From positions 434,001 to 498,000 of the forward strand of contig JAQOOI010000063.1 in assembly GCA_028554645.1 (NCBI GenBank): 64,000 nucleotides of DNA. Direction: 5' to 3'. Of this stretch, positions 1-11,532 are shown one piece after another. This stretch comes from Omphalotus guepiniiformis. Lineage: Eukaryota > Basidiomycota > Agaricomycetes > Agaricales > Omphalotaceae. A program made the position numbers and the translations under genes. Each line of letters starts with the position of its first letter. The stretch's first letter is position 1. The notes below the pieces were generated by a model. It was not told where the DNA came from. It ran no database searches and saw only the letters and a list, made by a program, of their open reading frames with translations.

Positions 1-138
1 CGTTTACTCATAGTTGTCTCGGTCGCTGTTCTTTCTCTTTACTATCTTGACATATATACCCTCATTTTCTCCGTCTTCACATCTTTCTTTGGCTACTCTT
101 CCTTTTCCACCCTTACCCAGCCTTTATCTAGTCCAACG

Positions 139-1167
139 ATGTCTGCTGTGACCGCGCTACAACATCTCACTGTGCCTGCTGTGAAGAAACATACCGCGAC
201 GGTCATTTTTGTTCATGTGTGTCATCTGCGTGTATCACTCTTGTCATTTCGTGGTTTAATTGCTGTATAGGGTCTGGGAGACACTGGCTACGGATGGAAG
301 CCTGTTGCAGATATATTTAAAGCGGATAGTGCGATGGGACATATAAAATGGGTACTACCTCATTCGTGGGTTTTCGAAGCTCTGCGTAGGTTGTGTTTCT
401 GCGCTGATAATAATATGTTACCATAGCCCTGAACGCCCCGTCACTGCCAATATGGGAATGGTAATGCCATCCTGGTAGGGCACTTCGCTCTCCGAGTATC
501 GATGTCTCCTCAATAGGCTCTCTAGGTTCGATATCAAATCTTTCGGTTTCAAAGATACCGAAGATGAAGCAGGAATGCTTGAAACCGTTGCGTCTCTCAC
601 CCAGTTGATCGACACGGAGGTTGCGGGGGGCCTGCAACCCGACCGTATTATCCTCGGAGGTTTCAGTCAGGGGTCTGCAATGTCTCTTTTGACAGGACTC
701 ACGATTGACAAGCAGCTCGCTGGAGTTGCTGCGTTGAGTGGGTGGGTGCCGATCAAGAACAAGTTTAGGACGGTGAGTTCTCACTTGCCTTTTGGTTTCG
801 ACACGATGCTCTCGCTCTCCGGACAGGCAGCATAGTTCTTTGACTTGGTCCCTATTCGACTACTGCGATCGTTTATCTTCCGTTGTTCTCATGTTCTCAT
901 GTGTTGTTTCTGCAGATGGCTTCTGCTCACGCGACTAAAATCCCGATCTTCTGGGGACACGGGGCCGCAGATCCTCTTGTCAAGATTCCCTTAGCCCAGG
1001 AATCCATAGAATTCCTCAAGACTCTAGGCATTTCCGTATCTTCTGGTGTTACGGGCGAGCCTAAAGGCTTGTCATATAATGTTTATACCAACGTGGGTCA
1101 TAGTACTAATAATCAGGAGCTAGAGGATTTGAAGACATGGATAAAGAAGGTTATACCTGACCAGTAG
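139..1167 (+). CDS. APT1: Acyl-protein thioesterase 1 (phospholipase/carboxylesterase family)
   Basis: Serine hydrolase of the alpha/beta fold that removes palmitoyl groups from S-acylated proteins and can act as a lysophospholipase; expected in the cytosol. Five exons can be placed: 139-216, 271-365, 427-474, 517-772 and 916-1167. They join in frame to 242 residues, the usual length for this family. Visible signatures are FVHGLGDTG near the N terminus, the nucleophile elbow GFSQGSAMS, LSGW after it, the acid region WGHGAADPLV, and the catalytic His in VGHST near the C terminus. The ATG at 139 follows a pyrimidine-rich leader and gives the normal short N terminus. The last intron (143 nt) is longer than the others. 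The catalytic triad is complete, so the enzyme should be active. Confidence in the family is high; the natural substrate is inferred from the family. Confidence 0.93.
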
Positions 1168-1951
1168 CTCATACGCCCGATGTATTAAATAACATAACTA
1201 AAGTATACAGAGTACGTTCAAATAAAAGGAGCCTTTTAGTTTTTTGGCCTGAACAAACTCTGCATAAAAGGCAAATGACTATCAATTATTTCCGGTTAAC
1301 CAATGCCCCAGCTCCATGTGTATGATGTACAGGAATGAGCATAAATGACATGGAGAACTTTGGAGAAAAAAGCTCCTTTTGAATGACTCGGACCGAGTGA
1401 CTCCTGCCGGTGGTTGAAGCTCGAACAAAGACACCTGCGATTGAGCGCTGGGCGTCCATCACCTTCTCACCTACCCTTTCTCCTTCTTCGCTGTTCGCAA
1501 TGCCCACGCAAAATGGGCGGCAGCAGGAAGCTCTGTATGCCTGTAAATGTCTGAATGTTCGTCTTCGCTCTACACCACCACCGTACGGACAGGCCGATTT
1601 TCCTCCTGCGTCAGAGTACACAACGGTATATGTGGCACGAGACGAGGACATCAAGATTGTGAGGATATTATATCGTTTTCTTTTAAAATAATCCTCAATA
1701 TCTTGTCATTCAGATATATCCTCATCTGACGCTAAGATCGCGGTATAGAGGCCCTTTCATTCCGGATCCAACGCGATGTGCGCGCTATACCTCCTTAACC
1801 TGTCTAACCTGTCAAGCCCTTGTATATCGTATACATCAAATTGTATCGACTGACGATGAAGTGAATTTGAAGGAGGGCCCTATAATCACAAAGGGCTGGG
1901 CAGAGACTGAAGTGCTGCGAAGCTCGTCTGGGTGGCTAGAGGTTCATAGTA
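1168..1951. other. Intergenic stretch with one doubtful minus-strand ORF
   Basis: Gap between two plus-strand genes. It should hold the APT1 3' end and the promoter of the next gene. A minus-strand frame runs from an ATG at 1651 to 1286 (122 codons) without interruption and with ordinary codons. It shows no recognisable domain, overlaps another open frame on the plus strand, and has no supporting splice pattern. It could be a small lineage-specific gene but is not called as one here. Confidence 0.4.
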
Positions 1952-4310
1952 ATGACATTCTGGTGGGCATTCGCTTTGGTCATTCAAGTGGAACCAGGAA
2001 TGTAACTGATTTTTACCATCAATACAGACTGGCCAAGAGGCCATAAGTCGTCAAGAAAACTCCTCTCAGTTCTCGAAGTTGTTTGGGATAGTACTCCCCG
2101 TTGTATCAATCGTCTCTCCTTTAACACAAGATCCTGTTATCGATCCCCCTTCGGCGCCACCATCTCTTCCAAAATACAAACTTCCCTTCATTCCACCAGT
2201 TTTTCCCGAGTCAAAATCCAACCGTTCGCTCTTTGCGACGCTGGCTTCTATCGCATCCCAACAGTCTGCTAGTATACGCTCTGAGATAGAGGAATACATC
2301 GATGGTATAGTGAAGGAGAAAGTAGAAGAAGTCAAGCATGCTGAAGCTCAGTTAAAGCGAGATGTCCAGACATTACTGACCAAATACAACGAAGGAATAA
2401 AGAAAGCTGAACAAGAGCAAAACGCTCTCATTTCGCAGCAACTGTCCCAGAGTCGGACGAACGAGAGGAGTCCATCGCCGCCGGTTAGTCCGGCCAGCCC
2501 TAGCTTCCCTGGTGCGCCCATGTCTGTTGTGCGAGAATTCGTACCTATGAGGGTACCCTCAGAGTCTTCCGGGAAAGCCCGCCAATTTCCCGTGGCAGCA
2601 TCTGCACCTCGCGTTTCTGCCCTTTCAGCCTCCCTTGCTACGTCGAGCTTCCACTATCCTCAAGCTCGCGCCGATGCAGCAAAGGCAGATAGTATCCCAT
2701 CACGCTCCCGCACCCCAGACTCCCTCCAATCCGCCACATCCACCACTCTTACCTCGCTGCAGCTGAATCCTGAAGTCAGGAACGTGTTCCAGTTTCGGAG
2801 AAATAACAATGACGAAATGAATACTGCAGCAAGTTATAGGTACTTCTTGATTGAGGAGGAAATGGAGAAGGTTAGGAAGGATAGGGATCATCAGAAGCAG
2901 GCACCCACTGCTCAGGATGGAAATGCTGTCGCTAGCTCACAGCAACCTCTAGCGGGCCCTTCTGGCGACAAAGCTACAGCGAAGACTAATGGAACTGGCA
3001 GACAGGAGGAGAAGCGGGTGGAGAGAAAGGAGCAAGGTACCGTTCCTGCTTTGGATGGAACGAGACCTGCAGGCACGAAGTCCGCCAGTCCATCTCCTTC
3101 ACCCAAATCGAAGGGCAAACGGAAGGTTACATTTGATGTACGTGTCGATAATGAAACCAAGCCTGTTGAGCATGATGTAGATTCTGGAGGTAAGATGATG
3201 ATTTTTTTGCCTTGAATTATCCTGATTTTGTTTGGTGTCTTGCAGAAATGCTATTTGATTTGGAAGAAGAGCTTGGTCAAAGACGAGATGCGAGTGAGCA
3301 GCAAGCTCCACCTCTTCTGGAGCAATCCGTTCCTGTACGTCCACGAACACGGAAGCAGAATTCAGGTGGCCTACCAGCGTCATTCTCGACTCTTCGTCCT
3401 GCATCACTTCCGTCTCCTCCCAGTGCACCTCTTCTGCTTAGTGGGCAAAGTTCTGGTCAATCATCACCTTCGGACCGACACCGTCGGCGCTCACCTAGCC
3501 CTACTGCCAAGTCTTCTCTAGAGAATGATAATACGCGCGAAGCCTCTGGAATACCAATGCCAGATGGCAATGCTAGTGGAAACATAGATGCGGTAGATGA
3601 TGCTTCTTCGAGTAATTTGCATGACCCAGAGGGTAAACGAAAGGAGGAAGAGGATATTCTGCGACTTGTCGCTGCAGGTCTTCCGAGCCACCGAGCTGCG
3701 TGGAGGAATAATAGGAAGGTCTATGAAACATTTGTGCGCGGGTATGATCTAAACGATGGAGAATCTCCTGAGGAGCGTGAGGAAGGAATTGATGAAGGAA
3801 ATGAGGGTAGGTCGCTTTTTTAGGGTTCCTCCGGTATTGTTCTCTAAGGATTAGCGTTTACTGATTTTTCTTTAATTGTAACTACCAGATCAACAACCAA
3901 TGGCATTTGCGGGTATACCAGGCTCGTTACCGATCGGAATTCATCGTCCCACTGCTAAAGCCAACGTTCCTCCTCTGAGTCTAGCGTCTTATCAACCCGA
4001 TACCCTACTCTCAGATTTGGCAACCGCAACGTCACCGAGGAAGCAACGTACTTCGACATCTGCACTTCGAAGGGCAGCTTATGCAGAGAGAGATTTGGAT
4101 CGAGCAATTGATCCAGGGCTATTAGACTTCGTTCCTAGAGAGGAGGGGATACGTGAAAGTGACGAAGAGGAAGAGGAGAATTCGCAGACTAGTGCGCATG
4201 CCGCTAGTGCCTCTCGTTCTTACGGAGGAAGGGGGAGGGAGAGGGCGCACAAAATCCTTGAGGCACGGAATCAAGTGCCGGACGCTGGAATGTGGAGGAG
4301 CATGGTATGA
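1952..4310 (+). CDS. Unrecognised acidic, partly coiled-coil fungal protein
   Basis: Not recognised. Coding evidence is firm from about 2070. The main exon ends at 3189, the next runs 3246-3806 and the last 3889-4310; phases join cleanly at both introns. The 5' end is unresolved: the main frame has no ATG where it opens, but AG acceptors precede it (for example at 2027 and 2069), so a short first exon is needed. The ATG at 1952 is one candidate start. The protein has an early helical, charged segment (residues about 60-130, rich in E/K/Q), long Ser/Pro-rich linkers, and a C-terminal block that looks more constrained: a helix around LVAAGLPSHRAAWRNN, then RTSTSALRRAAYAERDLDRA, then an acidic run and an Arg-rich end. 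It has no membrane segment and no enzyme motif. It is convergent with the Tom20-SET gene. Confidence 0.7.
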
Positions 4311-4598
4311 GTAGTGTACATATCTCCGTGATCTGACTGTAGATAATCTAGTGCTGTATGATGTACAATACCAGCGTCACACGCGCAATAATTTTGTTTA
4401 CCAAACGTTCATATACTTATTATTGTCAAGTCGTTTACTGAACACTTCATAACGATTTTTGTAAATGTGGCACGAGGACCAAGAAGAGCAGGGATAGCAT
4501 TAATTCAAGCGACATTATAACATAGTGTGCGTATCTATCAAAAAGTTTTGAGATATGGCAGAACCACATGAAGAATCACAGTTCGGTCGTCTGTTGAA

Positions 4599-6929
4599 TT
4601 ACAACGTAACGCCTTCATTTTCCTCATAACGGGACATGGTTTCTTCCACCTTTGACTCATCACTGAGTTTTTCTTCGTCAGCAGCCAATCCTTCGCCTTC
4701 CTGGTTGCACCTATCGCAACCACAAGCAAACCTCCAACCTCGAGCGAGCTCCATCCGGCGTCTCCTCCTGCATTCAGCAACGGACTCACCCTCGTGTTGA
4801 GTCACATCGACATAAGCGACGGAAAGCTCATCGCCGGCTTTGAGGTCAGAGTTGGCGATTAGATGGAGCTTGGAAGTCCCATTGCTGAAGGAGGGTCGAG
4901 TATTCGGAATGCAAGAGTGCGAGAGGTAAGAAGATACTGTGTAGAATGCACTGCCGATTTGGCGAGAGGTTCCATAGGGAGTACGAGTCTTCTCTACGTC
5001 CTCTGGACGAGCATCAGGAGCCGGCTTGTAAGAAGGTGTAAGTCGATATACTGAGTCTTTACAATTGCTATGTTCAAAAGCGAACCTTGTCATCGCGACC
5101 GCCACCGTAAGAAACACCAAATGCATTATACGCCATTTTACCAACAAGCGTGGCATACCTCTCATCCGTGACAAACTGCTCCAATCCAGGTAATACCGAC
5201 GACAGTACAGCAGTGATGAGCGCAAGCTCGCCTGGGTTTGGTATGATCTCGAGATAGCGCAAACGATCCAGGTGATCAGCCAGAAGATAGTCACCACCGT
5301 CGGCATCAATAAAGTCATCCTCCTGTTTACCGGATGGCATTATCGGGACCAATTTTCCCATTTCAGCCGCAATTTGTCGCGCGATGAATCTGGCGACGAG
5401 GAGAGGACCGTGTTTACCGTTCTTCTTGAGGTAGTCGACATACTGCGTCTGGACCTTCCTGCGTTCTTCCAGAACGGCAGGGGTGATCGGCTCAGTGGGT
5501 ATTTCTGCGGGAAGGGGACGTTCCAGGGTGAAGAGAAGAGCTTGAGACTGCGTCCTGTGAGCGAGTTGACAGGCCTTAGAGCAATACGCAGAGTCGAGTG
5601 CGTCTCCTGTGTTTTTGATGGACACGGATGGCTCGAGGAGTCGCATGCAGTGAGAGCAGTGAGTCCCAGCTGCCTGAATATCGAAATCAAGAGCAGTCAC
5701 GACAGGACTTTCCTGGACGGAGAAAATCAGTACTTGAGATGGGCGAAGAGGATATCGAAATCGGTGTAACCTCAAAGATGACTTCGCCAGCCTTCACATC
5801 TTTGGTGAGGACAAGTGCTTTTCTTGTTGTACCGGTTGTAGTGGCCTTGCGTGTCTCCACAACTACACCGAGAGTTTTTGGCGGGAAATGGTCGTAGTAA
5901 CCTGAGAACGCACGACTAAGCTACACGCTTGGACAAACCCGTGGAAGCGCACCTTCAACTCTGTCTTTCACCTAAACACGAGAAGGTATACATAGAAAGA
6001 AAAAAGGAAAGGATGTTATATTAGAGCCTGTTTCAAGCAATTTTAAACAGAGCTGATGGATGCGATTGTGTCCGTATCTCTGACTACGAATCCCGTCACA
6101 CCCAGAGTATACAGAGTGCAGTCACCATCATCATCATCATCATACAATTCATGACGCGGACGGCTGAGAACCGGGGTCTGTGACCTTGTCCCACTCCTGC
6201 GATGATGTCTCGGACGGAGGCCCTCCTCTGACCGGGCTCGTCTCATCGTCGAGTTCGTCGATGCTTAGGGAGGATTGCAGGTCGGAGGACGAAACACTCA
6301 CGTCGAGATTGGTCATTTCAACCACGAGCTACGGCAGCGGATGAAGTGAGAGACAGTTCAAGTCAGGCGAATTACACTTACCTTGAAGATGGGTTCAGGA
6401 ACGGTCTTTTGGTAAATCATCATCAACTCTACAGGTGTCGGGTACACTCTAAGCGCGCGATAGAATGACATAGCAGCAGGTAAGTGGCATCGCGGGCCTT
6501 GCAAGAAGCAAATGAGCCGGCGAAAGAAAATGACCAGAGAACATAAGCTTACCTTGCAATGATAATTGCTCTCCGTTAGAGACTTGCGACATGAAGTACG
6601 CTTCCTTTTGTTCTGGCGAAATTGGCACCTCCTCACGCTTCATTTGTTCTAAAGCTTGTCGGAGGTCATCCTGAGAAATCGCGCCCGGAGTAGAGGCCAA
6701 AGAGGATTTAGAGGATGCAATAGTTTTGTCGATGCGTTTCTTCTCTTTCCCTGCATACCCAGGTCAGTAAGAGTGATTGAGAGTGACGTCGAGGAAGCCA
6801 CTTCCGTAATTGCTTTCGGAAGTCAACGTCTGTTCTACGTTTGTAGTCGAAGTAAACAGCATAAGCAACCAGACCAGCAGCAGCAATGCCGGCAATGGTG
6901 AGAATGCTGGTAGCTCTGGAACTGCTCAT
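4599..6929 (-). CDS. TOM20-SET: Tom20 fused to a MYND/SET (Set5-like) methyltransferase region
   Basis: Spliced product with eight exons on the minus strand: 6929-6788, 6750-6553, 6497-6382, 6328-6302, 5971-5953, 5901-5771, 5712-5086 and 5024-4599. All phases close, giving 561 residues. Residues about 7-27 form the N-terminal membrane anchor of Tom20, followed by a basic stretch and the Tom20 receptor fold (QALEQMKREE, SFYRALRVYPTPVEL). After EMTNLDV the frame continues VKDRVEGYYDHFPPK into a split SET domain: KDVKAGEVIFEESP, then a Cys-rich MYND-like insert (CSHC, YCSKAC), then LSHSCIPN, GDELSVAYVD and a post-SET CGCDRC. The SET part has no start of its own, because a TAG lies directly before its first codon. 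The predicted protein would place a SET region at the mitochondrial surface. From memory, similar fused gene models exist in other Agaricomycetes; this was not checked. The first splice junction (37-nt intron) is the least certain. Confidence 0.8.
6120..6142 (-). repeat. ATG/CAT trinucleotide run inside the retained Tom20 intron
   Basis: About six CAT units on the plus strand (ATGATG on the transcript), just after the short-isoform stop codon. It lies in the presumed 3' untranslated part of the short Tom20 mRNA. Confidence 0.8.
6149..6929 (-). CDS. TOM20: Mitochondrial import receptor Tom20 (short isoform, intron retained)
   Basis: The same start codon and first three exons as the fusion product. 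Reading continues through the donor at 6301 to a TGA at 6149, giving 211 residues. Tom20 is an outer-membrane receptor of the TOM complex that binds mitochondrial presequences. The N-terminal anchor (LTIAGIAAAGLVAYAVYF) and the receptor fold are complete. The tail read from the retained intron is acidic and Ser-rich (SIDELDDE, SSQEWDKVTDP), as expected for the C terminus of a Tom20. After the stop, 177 nt of A/T-rich sequence could serve as the 3' untranslated region before the SET exons. That the tail looks protein-like supports this as a genuine isoform rather than a splicing error. The ratio of the two forms cannot be told from DNA. Confidence 0.75.
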
Positions 6930-7077
6930 CGTGCTGGACGACGAGGAGCAGGAAGTGGCAAAGAAAAGAAAGGGCTTCCGGTTATGTAATTCAAGACTCT
7001 CACGTTTCTGTTGAGTGCAGAATTCGTTCCGACATCGTCACCCTCCTGGGTTCTGCCATTTTTCCCTTTTGCTCGCC
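6930..7077. promoter_or_regulatory. Divergent promoter between Tom20-SET and PSY2
   Basis: Only 148 bp separate the two start codons, so both genes must draw on the same short stretch. It is mixed in composition, with C/T-rich sequence leading into the PSY2 ATG. No named factor site was identified. Confidence 0.6.
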
Positions 7078-10000
7078 ATGAATGACGATGGCGGCCCACC
7101 AAATGAACCCTTGTCGCTCATTGTCATTCCTCCAGCCAACGAAGTCGACGTGGCGGCTGGTTCCTCTGCTCACGCCTCCTCTTCAAATTCAACAGATACC
7201 TCGAATGCATTGAATTTTCCGAACACTCTTTCCAGTGATTCTCAGCCGCAGCCACCACAAGGAACGTCTCACAGTGAAATAGAGATTAAGGAGGACACTG
7301 CACTACAGGGGCACTCAGACCTTGTACCAATCGAATTAGTCAAACACGAGGATTCAATGCTCGATATGAATGCTCAAGTCGAAATGGTGGAACCCTCGTC
7401 GGATGGCTCTGGTACTTCGAATGATGCCGGGAGCACGATCAATGACGATGAACAGGAATATTACCAGGGATCCGATTCAAACGAGATGAAGCGCGTGAAG
7501 GTATGTCTTTCCGCCTCACACGAGCCATCCCACTGCGCGATAGCCACTCAACCGTTCGCTATTGCGGCCAGACGCGTCAAGTGGATTGGCTCTCAGACTA
7601 TCAATGCTCATGGCTGGTGTATAGGTTTATGAACTTGTGGGGTCTCGCTGGGTTGACCGAGGAACAGCTTTTTGTTTCGGACATTGCTCGTCCGACGGCT
7701 CTGAAGCGCTCCTGACGGCTCGTTCGGAGAAAAACGTCGACGATGTCATCTTGACGACTACTATTCGCACTAACGACGTGTATCAGCGCCAGCAAGGTCA
7801 TTTGCATATCTCTGACTGCGATCCTTCTTCTCATTCGGGTTTGCAGACACCTTGATTGTTTGGACGGAACCTGATGGTGTGGACTATGCCTTGAGCTTTC
7901 AGGACCCTGAAGGATGTTCCGAAGTTTGGAGTTTTATAGTGGATGTTCAGAGGCAGCTGAATGGGGCAGGTGAGTGGTTAAACTTTGACTGGTATGATAG
8001 AGGTACTCACTTCTACTGCTCAGAGGAACAAGGTTCTGTCACTCTCGGCTCGTCCTCTCCTGCCATTGGCTCTGAGCCTAGCTCTCTTACTGCAAACATC
8101 ATTCGTACAGGACGTCTACCTACGCCGCATGTAGGAATCATTGGGGACATTGATAGGGCAATCAAGGCACTGACAAGGACGCAGCAACTCAAGGAGCGGA
8201 TTTGCGAGTACATCTTAGCCGAGGTACGTGACCAACTCTTCCCAATCGTCCGGTCGTGTAAAATGTACTGTCTTACGGTTACAAAATACATGAGATCGCT
8301 TTCCTGTTCCAATTTATCCATTACATTTCGACGGGCTGATTTCTTGCGTATCGTAATGTTCATCAGGATTATATCAAGCAGCTTGTTGATGTGATGCACG
8401 CGGCCGAGGAGGCAGAAAGCCTGGAGAGTCTTCATGCACTCTGCAGCCTCATGCAAACAATACTAAGTAATTCTCGAACTCAGGCACCATTTGGAAAAAG
8501 CTCACAGAGTTCTTCTTACAGTAACACTGAACGACCATAGCATATACGAAATCATCCTCGATGACGAACTCTTTTTGGACGTGTGCGGAATGCTAGAATG
8601 TCGGTTACTTGCCTTTCATTTTTGACTTCTAGAAGCTCATTCAACACAGATGACCCCGATTTCCCAACCCACAAAGCCAACTTCCGTGAATTCCTACTAC
8701 AAGGCACACGCTACCATGAACCCGTTATCATGGGAGATCCTGCAATCCGCCGGAAGATTCATCACACTTACCGCCTTCAATTTCTCAAGGATGTCGTCCT
8801 CGCACGCGTTATAGACGATTCTACATTCAACGTCCTCAACTCCTACATAATCTTCAACCAAATCGATATAATTTCGCATATTCAAACAGACAATGCCTTC
8901 CTCCGGGACATCGTCAAGCTATATGTCGATGAAGACATCCTCTCAGGCAACGCGAAAAAGCCACCACCACCCCAACCCCAACAAGGCCCGCCAATCGCAC
9001 TAAACGGTGATATCAAGTTGGAACAATTAGAAGGACCACCTGCCAGTCCAAAACTGTCAAACGTCAACGGTGTCAATGGTAGAACCGTCCAAACATCGGC
9101 CACCTCGACGAGTTACATTGAACAAACGCCTGCGTATGCGTTCGCACCACCGGAGCAACTTTCGGAGGAGGATCTTATTCATCGACGAGCGGTGATTTTT
9201 TTGGTGCAGCAGCTATGCATTATGGGCAAGAATGTACAAGTTCCAGCCCGAATGGCGCTTTTCCGAACCCTGGTTGACCGTGGAGTGCTGTTTGCAGTAC
9301 AATGGGCACTAGGACTCTCTGAAAAAGAGCCAGTAACGAAGGCCATGATTGCGGCTGGAGGGGAGATTCTTACCGCGCTATTGGACCATGATTTGAACGG
9401 GGTGAGAGGGCATGTACTGAAGCAGGTGGTGGCAATTGAAAAGGAGAGGGCTGCTAAGAAGAGAGGGGCCGATAAAGCTGAGACGATTATTGAGATGTGC
9501 TGTAGGATTATGGCGCATAGCAAGGATCTGGCGGTCCAAAGTCAGGTTGGAGATGCGTTGAAGGTGTGGTTGGATGTCCCACTCGGCAATGGTGGGGAAA
9601 GTAGAGAAGTCATCGCAAGTGGTTCCGAGGCTTCTCAGGTGCGTTCGAAGGTTCTATTTACGTGGCGTTACTTTTGACCGATCGCTTCTCAGGCACTCGC
9701 TTCAACGAAACTGAATCGGAAAGACGATCCAGGGACTGAGCGATTCATGGACTACTTCTATAAAGAGTGTATCGGTATTTTGTTCAAGCCATTCGGCGAG
9801 CTCCCGGAATGGAGAAACTTCTCTGGTACATTCATCCTGCTGTTATCTTCAGATTTGATTTGACAACGTCGTTCAGAACCAATACTGCCGTTGACGCGTG
9901 AGCAGACGAATCGATACGTTTACCTATGCGACTTGCTCTACAATTTCTGTCTCCAACACCAATTCCGGAGCCATTTCTTCGTGCTGTCTACGAATATCGT

Positions 10001-11532
10001 AGCCAGAGTGGCCACAATTCTCAAGGCGAAAGACAAACACTTACGGCATGGTTAGCACCTTTCACTTCTCGGATAAGCGAATGGCCCACCACGTTTTATT
10101 TCAGCCTCGTTTCGGATTTTCCGTTTGCTGCTAAAGCAAAATAATCAAAACATGCATGCTCAGATCATGAAGCATGACATCTTGAAGCCTATCCTTGATC
10201 TGACCATCCGAGAGTCCAGACGGGATAACCTTCTCAGCTGCTCCTGTCAGGAGTATTTCGAGCATATGCGTCGGGTAAGTCGTGCTGTGTGCAAGTCCTT
10301 ACATCAACTAAAAATACTAATGAATGCATCACTGGATGACGTTTGTAGGAAAACATGAAGGATCTGATCAAGTTTTGTATGACACATCACGAAGCAGAGA
10401 TAAAAAGACTGGCCGAAACGCCGCTCGGTGCTCAACGATTCGAGATGTTCATTCGCCGATGGGATATGAATAACGAGCCTTTGCCGGTCGAGACGAAATC
10501 GGAGAAGTGCGTATAAGTTTAGGACTGATTCGATGCATTAGCTAATGACCATATTCGCACAGACCTATTGACATTCGTGGATGGCCAGGGAACGCTCGTG
10601 CACTGGAGGTCGAAGAAGAGGACTACTTCAATGGCGACGATGATGACGACGAAAGTGATTACATTCAGTCGATATCATCCCAGTCGTGGTCGAGGGGTAC
10701 ATCTTCGCCTATTCCCGGAGCCACCAATGGCCTGAAAAGGAAAAGACGCATGGCTGTTGCTGGCGCTTTGGCCAACAGAGGAATTAGACCGCCGCTGGGA
10801 CAGGGGCAGAATCGGGGTGTCGTTAACGGCAATGAGCTACCGAGGAAGCCATTGCTGGGCTCGTTGGTGGACTACGAGGATGAGGAGGGGTCGGAGTCTC
10901 CGACGGCATCGATGGCGGCAAATGAGTTGCCTCCCTTGAGCCCGAAACTGTCTCATCGCCAGGTTCCGGGTGCATCGCTGTCGAATGGCCTTTCCTCTGG
11001 ACCACCACCGCCAAGGAGGCAGGCAGAAGACGAAGATGAAGAGGACAATATGCTTGAAGCACTCCTTTCGCGTTCAAGGCCACAATCGCCCGCACCAGGT
11101 ATGATGTTGAATATCGATGCTCTGGGGCCGATGAAGCCTGGTGAAAAACGTAGAAGAGCGGACGAGGATGAGGAGGATGAGGAGCTGCTGAATCGGTTGA
11201 CTGTGAGCAAGAAGGTGGATTTCGGGTCCGGGAAGGACAAACAGGGTGGGCAAGATGGGGCTGGGTTTGCACGGGGGCACACGAGGGGAGGGGGGATATC
11301 AATATCGTTGCTAGGTAGGGGAGGTAAAAGTAAAACTCGGGATGATCCACCCCCTGCAACGAAGAAGATAAAGTTGAAGATCGGGTCGTTAGGGCAGAAA
11401 GTGGGAGGTGCAAAGGAGAGTGAAGGGGAAGGAGAGGGAGAAGGGGCGAAGAAGGTGCTATCGTCATCGACGACGGCTACAGGCACGGCTCCTGCTTCAG
11501 AACCTGGCGCGAAGGACGGGGATACGGGGTAA
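7078..11532 (+). CDS. PSY2: PP4 regulatory subunit 3 (Psy2/SMEK/Falafel family)
   Basis: Targeting subunit of the protein phosphatase 4 complex, which dephosphorylates substrates such as DNA-damage-response proteins. The protein starts with about 140 residues of Ser/acidic linker. An EVH1/PH-like domain follows, which binds proline-containing substrate motifs: VYELVGSRWVDRGTA near 7625, then LIVWTEPDG and SFQDPEGCSEVW. Next comes the SMEK helical-repeat region (LKERICEYILAE, NFREFLLQG, TYRLQFLKDVVLARVIDD, LNSYIIFNQIDI) and a later repeat block (MRLALQFL to about 10500). The C-terminal third is low-complexity: acidic, Ser/Pro/Gly-rich, with a basic PPPATKKIKLKIG patch that may be a nuclear signal. 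At least eight short introns interrupt it. The start is the ATG at 7078, 148 bp from the divergent Tom20 start. Confidence 0.9.

Noticed and set aside
4599..5901. Separate SET-domain gene with its own start
   Set aside because: The frame meets TAG directly before the microexon and has no ATG before the SET core, so it must be spliced from upstream.
10823..11486. Long minus-strand frames rich in Pro, Ser and Leu
   Set aside because: Mirror of the low-complexity acidic C terminus of PSY2.
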